The notes beneath the pieces are model-generated. The model worked only from the letters and a program-made list of their open reading frames with translations. It was not told the origin of the DNA and made no database searches. A DNA stretch of 64,000 nucleotides, from the NCBI GenBank assembly GCA_025345505.1, contig JANVCC010000010.1, forward strand, positions 44,155,738 through 44,219,737, in the 5' to 3' direction. The DNA is from Todiramphus chloris collaris. Lineage: Eukaryota > Chordata > Aves > Coraciiformes > Alcedinidae. Each line of letters starts with the position of its first letter. Position 1 is the first letter of the stretch. Position numbers and translations under genes: made by a program. Below are positions 48,001 through 61,200 of the stretch, piece by piece.

Positions 48001-49182
48001 TTTACTTTTGTGTCTTCTTTGTAATTTATATCTCTCTTATGCCCAGGGCTAATGTGACAAGGTCAAGTGGTATTAAGTTTTCAGTAATGTCCTTTGTCTT
48101 TCTGGTTTGAATTTTCTTATGAAAAAAATTAACAAAGAATGTCAGTAAAGGGAAAGCTATAGAATGACGGGGAAATGTTTTAACTCTCATAATGCCAACA
48201 GTAGGCAAGGATAGTCCAGTAGACAATTTCTAGTTCACCACAGCATACACTGATAAAGATTCAGAGGATTCAACCACTATAAATAAAAAAATACTGTTTT
48301 ATCTCTCATCCCTTGTGCAAAGTACAATATTTCTTAGCTGGATATTTCTTAATATGTGAATCTCTAATCTGAATCATGGATTTTCAGTCTGCAGCCATAT
48401 TGCTAGCCACTAATATCTATGATGGTATTTGTTAAAAATATTAAATATATTTATGTGCTGTTGATTGGTCATGAGAACCTAAAATGCTGATATTTTTAGT
48501 GCTTTGTACATAACTACATATAAGGGTTAATGCTCTTTGGAATTAATAGCTCTTCGTATTTATTTGATTCCATGGAAAACTGACAGGGAGGTAACAGAAC
48601 TAAACAGGACTAAAACCAAGACAATTTTACAATATGGTTTGAGGAAGAAATAGAAGTATAGTGACACATACTCAAGTGGCTTTATATCTGTTTCTCTGAA
48701 TTTAATACTAAAATGCTATGTTGTCATATAGAAATACTTGTCAACTGAATGTGGATTTTTTTTTTTTTTTTTTTTTTCTGTTTTGCATGTAGTCAAATTT
48801 TCAGTAAGATTAAAGAATCTGCAACTAGTGTTGCTCTGGAATTTGTGTACCAGAGTAAATCCAGCTCATGTATTGCAGTTGTAATGCCTGTTCTGGAAAC
48901 AAAACATAGTTGCACATTTCAGCAACAAATAAGCACTTTTGTCTCTGACCAGTTGTAGGTTTGTGAAGTGGGTGAGTTTTGGGTTTTTGCAAGGTCATGA
49001 TTCTGACCATAAGATTTCTGATTTATATCTTTCAAAAGCACCCTCAGTAAACACTGCTTTCCATGAAAATTAGCAGTCATAAAGTGACCACACACATTGC
49101 CATTGCTGATACCATTCTCTGATAATGCTTAGACCTTGTGCTTACAAGGATGAAACAAGTTATCTAAACTTGGGGTTTTTTT

Positions 49183-49222
<40 letters not shown>

Positions 49223-52200
49223 NNNNNNNNNNNNNNNNNNNNNNNNNNNNNNNNNNNNNNNNNNNNNNNNNNNNNNNNNNNNNNNNNNNNNNNNNNNNNN
49301 NNNNNNNNNNNNNNNNNNNNNNTTTTTTTTTTTTTTTTGTTTTTTTTTTTTTTGTAAAGAGATGTAGTGCTTATAGCATGTGCTTATACATAACCATTCT
49401 CATTTTAGTTGAAGACTGGGATTTTTACACCTCAATTTTAATATTTCCTCCATTTTTCATATAAAATTAAATAATTTTTTTAATCTGAAAGGTAATATTT
49501 AGAAACAGCCTGACAGCTGACTGAACCATTCAACATTTATTCTTAGTTGAACCAACGCAAGTTTGCAAGTAAAGAAACTTGAGTAACACTGGATGCTAGT
49601 GTAATAGTAATAATAATAATATGCATCTTACAGTCTGAAGTCTTTTGTACAGATCAATGTCAGCTAAGTTGCCTTACATTTACTCTTCAATACTTCAAAA
49701 ATAAATTTTGTCACAGTTTTACTGCTGATTTGCTCCTTTATTGCACGAAAAAGCTCTGATACCCAACAAGAGCAATTCCATAATGGTCTGTATCATAGAC
49801 ACCTGTTTGACATTGTTCTACAGAAGTAGTAAAACTGCTAAAAATATATTACCGGACAGTGCAGCCTTGACCTGTTAAGAAATACAAGTGTGGCAACAAT
49901 TCTGTTAGTTTTCGGATCTAGGAAGTAATGTGCTGAGTGAAGAAGAGAAACTGACAAGTTAGAGCAATGAGACAGAAAGGAAGAGGGAAGAGGAAAAGCA
50001 GATTTTATTTCTCCTCCAGCATCAGGGCCTTCTGTCATTTTCATTCTAGTTATAGTTCATAAAGAAAAGCCAACTGAATTGTGTAAATTTTAGAAAACTT
50101 CAGATCCTCAGCAGTGAAACAGAATGAAATATTTACCACATAAACAAAGCCATTAATAAGTAAATATTAAAAACTGAGCTACTGAGAAGACTAAGAAGTA
50201 TTTTCAGGTTAAAATTTCAGTAATTAATTCTAACACTTTGGATAGCTAGAGTATTTTCTTATGTAAATAGGTAAATTGTCGTAACTTTAAAAGATTTTGG
50301 TGCCTTTCTGTTTATGAGCTGCTGTTTTATTTAACTGAAAAAAATCCCTCTTCTGTTTTGTTCTTAGCTTAACTGAGCTTGTGCCTTTAAACTCATTTGT
50401 ATCTTTGGAAAAGCTGGATATCAAAAATAACTGCTTGTCAGGTAAGTTGTATAAAAAAGATAAAACCATCCAAACAAGAACTTCCTAATTAAATTATAAA
50501 CTTATTGAATTTGATTGTTCCTGTTTGTTTGAGGTATTTATACAGAAAACATAAATATTTTCCAACTACGGATGTTATAGATAATAATTGTAACTACACA
50601 ATTGTGTAGGTACCAGAATTGCTTGTAGTACTTCATGATTTTTAGTACATTTTCCTTTCATGTAAGATTTCATGAAAAATAATATGGTTCTGTATTCAAA
50701 TTTGTGTTTCAATTTTCTTTTCTACTACAATACAGACCTTAAAGGTGTCATTACATGGTTAAGTGGTTGTCATAAACTAAGGGAGTTGTCACTCAGTGGA
50801 AATCCTCTTCTCCAAGAAGGAAATTGGAGGTAAGGAAAAAAGAAAAAAAATCTTCAGCAACAAATTAGGTGTACATCTTCCTCATCAATCAAACACAGCC
50901 AAAAACTTAATGCATGTATGTTAGTTACATTGTAGAAATAAGCATGAACACTACCACAAGTTGGAAAAGTAGGAAGATAATTATAGGAAAATGAATAATG
51001 AAATTCAACTCTGTAATCTTTATTTTCTAAGAATTCATGTTTGTAGTTAAGTTTAAGCATCTTGATATTTGACCTAGCACTTGGATCCTTAATAAGAGGC
51101 AGTTTGTGGTAAAACTCAGCAGTGGCCTCTATATGCTCTTTAACTGTTATCCTAAATAAGTATTTTTCCTTATGACAATTTTTTTGGACAAATGCAGAAA
51201 TTATAAAGATGGTATAGGCTTTCTTTGTGCTGTTTATTTGTAATTGCTTCTTTCTCCATTGATCACTTTCTCTATCCGTGTGAATTCTGTTTGTTCCTCT
51301 TTACTGACAAGTTTATCACCTGTGGTAACTTTAGCTTTATCTGACCTTTATTACCCTGTTTTATATTTCATTAAAACTTTTGCTCAAAGACATGACAATT
51401 AAACTTTTTTCTCCTTCATTTTCACCTGCACTGTTTAAAACCTTTACGTTCTCATAACTACCAGTTTTTGACTGTCTGCAACATAGCTTCTCAGAGTATT
51501 TCTCTTTCTACTTTACTGTGATCTTTTTTTTTTTTTTTTCCTTCTCCTTATTTACTGCCTTCTATCACTGCATCTATTCACTGCTTAACAGCCTTGCTGC
51601 TGTGACAGGTTCACATTGCATGTACTAGAGAAAGGATGGTGTCTGTAATAAATGTATCAAGGAATCCTTGGCTTAGCATCTTGTAATGAAAAAACATGTA
51701 GAAAAAGAAAAAGTTGTAATGAATAATTGTCTTTTTACCTGAGTAGTTGAAGCTTCAACTTTTTTTCTTGTTCTGAAAATTCCTTATCTTTACACCAAGA
51801 TCAATACCTCTTATAATTATGAAGGCGACACAGATATAAAAATAATGTTGTTCCTTTCCCTCCAGTGATGCATAATACTGAAATAATAATCTGAAAAAAG
51901 TGAAAGTTCTGGTGCTAAAGACTATTATATGTATATGTGTGCGTGTGTATATATATGTATATGTAAAAAAACCTGGATAGGTTAAAAAGAAAACTTGACA
52001 TATTAAATGAGATGCAGTCACCAGAATCCCTGAAATCCTTAGTTTTGATATGATTGCATTTGTAAGCCATATGAATAAAATTGTACATGGACAGGTATTT
52101 ATATATATTTTTTTTTTGTGTATTTTAGTAGAAGTCTCCTGATTTCTTGAGAATTCTATGGTTTTGAAACCCCATACATTGGCCAATGCTATCAAGACTT

Positions 52201-55200
52201 TAAGCTGTCTGAGCGAATTGCTCAGAATAAGTACAGTAGTTCTGTTAATTTAATGTGAAGTACTCTTTGATCTTCCTTAGAATTAATACTTTCTAGTCTA
52301 CAGGCCTTCAAGAGTAGAATGGCAAGTTAGATTTTTAGGTGATGTTCCTGAATACATATGTTGAAATGGTAGAGTGTCTGTTAGTGAACTCTTACTATAA
52401 TTCCATTAAATGTACAAATAAACATTTAATCAGTAAGGAGTTAAATTATTAGCAATTATTTCCACTAAAGAAAGCAAGTATTTACTTAGGAAAGTGTTGA
52501 CATAATAAAATACCTAAGGAAAGTAAATGAGACACAAGAGTTGAACTTTCATTTTGGATGTAATTAAAACAGGTGGCTCATATTCTCATATTAGAAAAAT
52601 ATATCTTTTTAAGCTTAGCAATTTTGAAGAACAACCAAAGTTGTTCTTTGTATAATTTCAAGTCAATTGAGGGTGAGGCTTTACACTGCAATGTTACACC
52701 AGAATGTGTTTAGATAAATTTTGTTCACATTTATTATATTAGATTGCCTAGTATAACAACAACAAAGTTTGGGGTATATGTGTTTTGGAGTATGGGTTGT
52801 ATTAAGAGAAAAGCCAAAACCACACATGCGTGTATAAACTTCCATTAGAAGATTTCTGTACAAATTTCTGATTAGTTTTCCAGTGGAAAAAACCCTCAAC
52901 AACTATTTGAAACCAGGTAACTTTGTGAATAAAATTCCTTGACAGTACTTTAAATTTCTATTATTTTAATTCCTACTATATTATAGGACTACACATTCTT
53001 TCACTTGTAACCTGGAGGGGGAAAGCTTTCTAAATTCCAATTTAACTATAAGAACTGACACTTTAGATTGCTTGACCCAACAGAGCTTTTATGATTAGAC
53101 AAGAGATTCATTTGTCTAAAGGATTTAAAGTATGGGATTCTATAAAATATGGATTTGCTGAATACAGCATTGACCATAACTTCAGGCAATATGTTCTAGT
53201 GAACTTTACATAACCCCTTGATACCAACAAAGGAATTAGTTGTAAAATTTCCCAATTGCTTTTGTACTTTCATGTCCAGCCAGCGATAACACCAACAAAA
53301 GTGAAGTAGTAAGAAATTGCTTTTTAAAAATTAAACCCTGGGATCAGTCTGAGCACTCCTAGGGGAAAGTGTTTCAATGCTGTAATGATTAATAGAGCCT
53401 CTTAAGTGACAGAATATTCACCAGGAAGTTTTCACTAAATGAAATATTGACTCAGCCCTTCACCAGGAGAAACCCAGCTGGAAAAACTAGTGTTGAGATC
53501 CCATAGCTCTAAGACACAGTACTTACAGCATCAATCAACTTTGATATGGCACTTTTTTGATGAATCACTATTCAGCATCAGCTTTGGTAATTTCTCTCTA
53601 TGTGTTCAGCAACTATCTATCTAACCCACCATCTTATTCAAAATGCCTTTCAGACACTGTTATTCTTACATTAATGGGCAGTAGAGAAGGAAAGTTTTAT
53701 ATGTGCAAAAAACTGCTATTCTATTGAGCTACATTTTTCAACATTTTACCTCAGTTATAGAAACTTTCTGATTTTAAACTTGGTGTATATTGTTTGAGCT
53801 GAGTAATAATCCTTTACCTTCACAGGGAATAGTCAGGGAGTTCTAAAATTTTGAAAACGATATTTTCTAATAGTAAGGGGACTTACAGCCTACAATAAGT
53901 ATTCTTTTCAATTTCTTAAGTGTTACTTAAAACTAAATTAAAATATTCAGTGTTGATGTATTGATTTAAATAATTTTGCTGTCTTGAAACTTTCAATAAA
54001 TTTGGTCTCATATAAGAAATAAGGTTGCAGTACTAGATTATTTTTCACAATAACCTAAGAGAGCATCGGTGATACTATTGTTTTTAATCAGTAGATACAT
54101 TACTCATACATATTTTTTCTTATATCAGCGGTCCCTTTCATAACAAAGTAACTCTCATCCCTTTGACCAAAATTCAGTATTTCAAAAGTGGATTTTTTTT
54201 TTTTTCTGTCAGTCATACTGAATATCATATTGCTTTATCTGGTATCTCCAAATGGTAAAGAGAGTGAGACTGACTATGTTTAGTATTCTGTGCAGTTTTT
54301 AAATCTAAACCTTTCAATGTGTCAACAAAATCAGTGCTGTATCTTAATCCTATGACGTAGTTTGCTGTGTTGCCTATTAATCAAATACATTACAGGTGCC
54401 TATGCACAAGTTTGTTAACTTTTCCTGTTATTGTTGAAGTACATAAAATGCTAGCTCCAGTGAATTGAGAATGTTACCATTGACCTCCCTGGGGCCAGTG
54501 TTTCAGCAGTTGTCTTCATACAAGCAAAGTATTAAGAGATCTTGTGAAGTTCTGTCTATTAAGAATGAAGTTTTAGTCAATATGTTAACGGATGAAGTAA
54601 GAACAAGTATATACAAATACTTGGAGAACTATCATCATGTTCTGTCTTGTTATATGATTGTATCAAAAAAATGGGAGTTTTATTATTCAAATTTTTTTGT
54701 AAAACTAATTATGACTTTTTCTTTTCTAAGGCCTTCCTTGTGTGACATCCTTCCTAATTTGCAGTTTTTGGATGGTGAAATCTTAAATAATCATACATTA
54801 CTCACAACTAAAATAATCAAAGGATCAGAATCAAGAACTTTTCTGGAACTTTGTCAAGTTCAAATTGAAGAAAACGTTCTGCTGAAAAAAAAGGCTGCTG
54901 AACAGGAGTATGTATTTATGTGAATATAAATTGATTCAGAAATATTTTCATGTGTTATTAATACAATTGGTGTTGTGTGATTTTTACTTAGCTTTTTTTT
55001 TTCCTGGAATTGTGTTATGTTAAGAAAGAGATTAGAATAATTGACTTCAGTGCAAAGAGTTTCAGTTATATAAAAATATGTGGGTCTTGATTTTTGTTTC
55101 TTTAAGTTTGAGAAAACAAGTGATTCAGAACCTTCAGTTAGTAGTAGTTGATTGAATGAATTCGTACACGCAACATAATACAGTGGTATACAAGAATAGC

Positions 55201-58200
55201 ACGTTAAATCCTGAAAGTGGTATAATCATATTAACCTGATTACCAGCTTTATCTTAATCAAACCTAGTCTGTCTATTGGAGCAATATGCTGTATTTTTTC
55301 CTGCATTTGTTTTCCTTGTATACAGTATTCACATTCTAAATGACTGCAGAGGATTTGACCTCCACTCTCTGAAAGTAGTGGATAAGATGGCTTTGTCTGT
55401 AGGTTTTCGATTTTGTCATACTTCCTACCTTTATTATTATTACCATGGTTAATTGTCCAGTGACTTCAGCTTAGACATTGCAAGTGGTAATTTATCATTT
55501 ATACTTGCTGTCTTATCATTGCTTTGCAATATCTAAATACTTTAAACATACCAAGTTTTTGCACTTGCTAGTACTGCTTTTACTTAGTTCCTTTTCATTT
55601 CCTAGGAGATTCACAATGTCCTTGTATTCCTTTTAATATCCATCTTGTCTGCTGATGTATGGAAACATAGTTTCCTTGATCATGAACATTATCCCAGAGC
55701 AAGTGAAGCATGTGACGTTTGACAATGTTTAGTCTGAATTTCTCCTTGTGTACTTCGTTGTTTCTGGAAGAGTACCTACATTTTTTTCAGAATCTAGATA
55801 TTTTGCATTTGCATGTAAGCCTGTACACCCACAGTGTCTTGTTACTACCTAACAGATTATTACATTGATGTATTCTTGGCTGTTACTGAGCTGCAATAAA
55901 ATCTTCATAGCCCCAAAACAGATTCATTTGAAAAGAGGTTTGTATTAAGAATTAGATTGCAAATAGTTTGGGAAAAATTATATAGTATAGTTTTCTCTGA
56001 TGCATGTAATGTTTGGGTGGCTCGTAGAACTCTCATGTTTCTCCATTAAATCTCAAGATATGTCTTCTCCACTTCTGTGTTTTTTGGCTTCTGTTTTGCA
56101 GGTGGGAAGCTGATACTTCCTATTCTATTTACCATTATCTATATCTATTTACCATTTTGAAATAGTGGGTTTTCCTTTTATTTTCTCTCTCTTTTTTGTT
56201 GTTGTTGTTTTATTTTATTTATTTTTTTTTTAGGAAGAAGGAGAGGCAAAATAAAGATAAATAAAGATAAATAAAAATAAAGATAATAATATTTTGGGCT
56301 ATATCTACAAGAGCATAGCCAGTAGGTTGAGAGAAGTTGCTGCGTCTCTTTCTTCAGTCCATTATTTGCTCACATCTAGAATACTGTGCCCTGTATTTTG
56401 GATCACCAATACATAAAAGACATTGATAAACTGGAACTAGGTTGGTCAGGGTGTTCAAGTGCATACTCAAGAAGACAGAGTCAGGCAGTTTACAGTGCTG
56501 CATGTCAGGAGAATGAGCAACAAGGACTTAAGCTGAAACAAGAGAGGTTCAGACTGGTGTGGTTTGTTGATTACAACCAGTATTGGTAACTTTGACATGG
56601 TTGAAGCATCTTGAATCAAATTTAGTCTTTAAATGAATTTCTTGTGTGTTAAAGCCCTCTATGTTTTATTTTGACTAAAAGCACAATTTATGGATGATTT
56701 GAAAACTGTTGAAAACTGCAGTTCATAAAAGGAACTCTAAACAACTTGTTTGTATATAAGACTCAACAGCATAGCTATTATATGTACATACTGCAATACT
56801 TTGAATTAATGTGACCGTTGCTAAAGAGCAAGCCAACAATAGAGTAAATATCTGTCTGTTTCACATCTTGTGAAGTTATGAGCCCCTGTAGGTGCGACCT
56901 CAAGTATGTAAGCTGCCAAAAGTAATCACTGCTTTCTTCCCTAATCCATGTTTCATACACCACTGCTGCCCATTTAAATTGTCTGTGCTGTTTCTGCCTG
57001 GAAATTCCCTGTTCTTGCCATGCTTAAGAATGAAACATAATTTAAAAATAAATTTCTCTATTCTAATAAATGCTTTCTGTCACATAATCTTTAGATGTCT
57101 GGTAGTAAGTAATCAAAAATATGTGACACCTTGGCTGGACTAATTTGGTTTCAGTCATCAGATATTCAGATGTCTGGTTAGTGGAGTTTGATCTTTATAA
57201 ATACTGATATATAATATGGTGAAAATGATGGAAATGTCATAAATGGTATTGCAGCAGAGAATACATAAACAGTGGCCTCTTTCATGTGTTTATAAGGGAC
57301 TTTGTAAGATGCAGCTGAACATCACTAGTGACACTTATAGAAGTTTCCCTGAAGACAAATTCCATTTTACCACACTATTGCAAACAAAAGCTCAGATAAA
57401 ATTGAGGTGCAGTATTTGAATATTCCATGTGTCAGAATTATGAAGAATCACAGTAGAGCCACAAAGGGAAAAGCATGATGTTAAGCAAAATTTTAACTAG
57501 AAGATAATCTAGCGCACAAAAGGGTGGAATATTATTTATGATTTAGCTGCAATGGCCGGAAGAAAACTGCCATTGCTGATTAGACTTGATTTGTTTGTCT
57601 ACTGTCCCTTTTGCCTCCAACTGTGTTTGGGTTTTTTTGCTGACTTTTTCATGCTATTTTTACTGTTTCATCCTAGCAAAATGTTGCTCTTAGAATAACC
57701 TGGCAGTCATTTCAGATGCTGTTGCAGTGGGAATTTCTATGTAAAATGTGTCAGCTCTGTAAGCAAGTATCCAGTACCACTTTAAACTTTCTCAGTGGCA
57801 ACATCTTGGCTGATTTAAACTCCACTGAAAAACCTTTAAGGATCAATAACTTCTTTTCCATATCTGTTCAGTCAGCCTGTGCGTGGGTCTGTATATTTCC
57901 TAGGTGATGTCAGTGGGGGCTTGATCCTTCCCACCTCCATTCTCCCCCCTCCAAACACTGCTCGTGAAACTGAGCAGGGTTTGGTTTAAATTCACCAAAA
58001 TGACAGTGATCAATACTCTTGGTGGATTGATGTTAGGACTGAAGTTGTAGCAATCACTAATAAACATCTCACTTGAATTTCCAAATAAATTATAACCTAA
58101 TTCTAGTGATTTTCTCTTTGTTCAAAGTCTCTGGAAAATCCTAGCACAAGTTGAGAGGTATCTTTTTTTGAAAGAAAGCTACAGTTAGTTTTCTGCTCTT

Positions 58201-61200
58201 AGCCTTTGTTTGTGAAAGTAGTATCTTGGTCTTTAGGTACTATGAGGGCCGCTATTTTTTCACTGCTGTGAAAGACCCATGTCTTCCTCTTCTGTCTTAT
58301 TAGCCTTTCTCCCACTGCAAAAGCAGTGCATCTTTTGTGGCTATGCTAAAATTTACATACAGCATAAATTACTTACACTTGTTAAGATCAAAATAAAGTT
58401 GTGTGTAGCCATTGAACATGAGGGAATGTGCTGGTCAAAGCTGGAAGCCATAAAAATTTTACTGTAGCAAGACTGCCATATTCATCTGCATTTCATTACA
58501 TACATAGCAGCCAGACGGTATGGATGCTGGTGCTTCCATCAGAATAATCCCATTTCTTGTTTTGTCTAGATGACAATTTATGCTTAAAACCTTGGTTGTA
58601 TCTTAACCAAGAAGCAATTCCAGAAGAGTCAGTGTGACCAGACCCCTTGACCTATAGTGCCAAAAAAGATCTGAGAGGCAATCAACCAATTTACATTAAC
58701 TGAAAAGGAAATATTGTGGTATCAAAAGTCTTAATGCTGTCATATTTCTTACTTTGTTTTCTTTCTTTCCTCATATGTGTTTTTTTTTCCGCTAAAGATG
58801 TAAATCAATCCAGCATATTTTCCATTATAACAGCTTCCTTTCTGTGGTTTGAATAAGTGGTCTTCAGGAGCATGTCTCTGGTATCAAGAATGCAGTTCTT
58901 TTGAGACACTGAGAAAGCTGTAGTGCGTTGATAGGATAGCTCTACCCCAAGCCTATTGAATAGTTCTTTTTTTGCTCCAGAGCTGCATGAAATCCTTGTT
59001 CACCCAGGGGAACTACCAAGCTGACGGCTACCTAGCACTCAGGCCCCATCTTTGTATTTATTGTTTGTGCTGTGGAGCTTCTCCTTTGCAGGAGAACCCC
59101 AAATATGGTTACCAAGCTGCTTCATTGGTCGTAATTCTCCAAGAAGTCACTAAAACTTCCTTTGTAATTTCTTGAAACTTGTGCTGATCTGACTGCCTAA
59201 AAGGAAAACCACTGATACACAGAGAGCAGCCTGAAAATCCTACAAAATCAGAGTACAGTTGTGGATTGCCAAGGAATGTGTCAGCTGGATGATGATAGGG
59301 TGCATGCCCACAGCAACAAGACAGTGGTTTCCAACCACTGCTTTGAAATGTTGCCCAAAAGCAACTTCTGTGAAAAAAGTAACACACGATCCCTGGTGAC
59401 CACAGACTTACTCCCTGTCTGAATTGTTAATTGCCTTCAACCTCCCCTCCTGTTTCTGCTAGCCACATTCACAGGCACTGGAAGGTGAAACAGTTGCTCA
59501 AGATACTCCTGCACCTGTCAAAAGAGAGGATACACAAGTATCATACTCTGTTCACAGTTAGGGTGTTTTGTTTTTCTTTTTTTCTGGTTTTTTTTGAGAA
59601 TGAACAAGTACAGTAGGGATATACTTTCCATATAGAAGTTTATTTTGCCCACTGTATAAAAGATTCTGGCTTTTTCTGCAATATTTTAATCCTCAAATAA
59701 GCAAACAAACAAAATTAAAACAAACCCAAGGAAAAAAAAAATCAACAAACCTGGGAATTCTGATGTATTTTTGGGGGTTTTTTTTGGGGTTTTTTTTTGT
59801 TTTCTCACTATAGTATGTTATGTAGAACTTTGGTAATGATCTTGTACCAAATTTATCTTCTTAAATACTTTAACCAATTTAAAGTATTTAACCAAAGTAC
59901 TTAACTAATGCTTTAAGTATTTAATGTTGAAGAAATTATTATTCTTACTGTGTAGTAGGAGGTAGGTAGAATTTGTTAGGTCCTTAAGCAAATATATGCA
60001 TTGCTGTAAATATTTTCAGGATTTGTCATATTTGTGAAATTAACAGGAGTAGGAGTAAAGTTGTGCAAACGACAGTCAATTGCACATTTGTATAATATAA
60101 TATATATGAGTTGTATAATACATATGAGTTGTATAATTAGGCTGCATGGATTTATAATTAGGATTTATAATTAATTTATAATTAGACTTACAGTTTAGCC
60201 ATTTGTCTAATAGCACTGAAGTTGCACTAACAGAGGAAGAGCTGGAATCTTTTTTACTCTTGTAAGATCACATTCTGCACGTTTCTAAAAATCTAAAAAA
60301 GCTGTTAGTTGAACTTCACTAGAGCAAATATTTAATAGGTAAAGAGTCTTTTCACAATAAAACCTTATAAAAGCTTCACTTTTCAAGAATGATGAACAGG
60401 AAGGAAAATTCTGTTAATCAAACTGTAATCTTAGGACTTGAATTTTCCGGACTCCCAAGAGAATTCATCTTTTTTTTTTTTTTCTCTTGGATTGCTGACC
60501 TAGAATTGACTTTGTGCTCCTTTGAAAATAGTGCCAGATTCTTTGCTTCTATGTAAATGAAAATATTTTTATGGTTTCAAAAGTACCTGCTACCTAATAC
60601 AAGGGACAAACATTATCCAAATATAGACGGCCTTCTGAATCTGTAACAATTAGTTCAATACTTGCTCTTTCTTACCCTTATCACTTAGATGATGTGGCAC
60701 AAAGGATTAATGAGAGCCACACTTCATAGATTGATGTTGCTTCAGTCTAGCACCTTACCTTATATTGATAAAAATACCTATACTTAAAAGTTTCTCTTTT
60801 CCTAAATTCTCTCTAGGCATTGTTGTTTGTTGGGGTATGTTGCCGTAGTTCTACTCTAAATTTTTAGATTACTGTTATTTTTATATTAGCTTTCATAGTC
60901 TCCCACTAAAATTGGATTATTAAGGGTATTACAGGATTTATAACAAAATTGCCTCAGATCATCTAAATTTTTTTATTTCATATGCCTCTAACCACACAGA
61001 AAATTAGTAGTGAAATGCATGCTCTAGTGCCTATTACAAACAGACTGAAATATTAAAAAAAAAAAAAACAAAAAAACCCAGCTCAAGAGTAAAATAAGCA
61101 ATCTAATATATCTGAGTATATTTTAAATACTGCCAAAAAAAAAAAAAGCATTTAAGATTTATAAATGCTGAAGCAGGTTGTCAGTCAGAGTAATTACTAT

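Larger units (their letters stand above)
43254..50367 (+). other. LRRIQ1: LRRIQ1 introns flanking exon 11, with assembly gap
   Basis: Introns 43,254-44,046 and 44,175-50,367. They contain a 17-bp direct repeat (attacatataggtaata at 43,551 and 43,587), a T run at about 43,799-43,814, another at about 48,756-48,777 and the gap at 49,223-49,322. No coding exon is recognised in the 6.2-kb intron, and the phase across it agrees without one. Confidence 0.7.
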
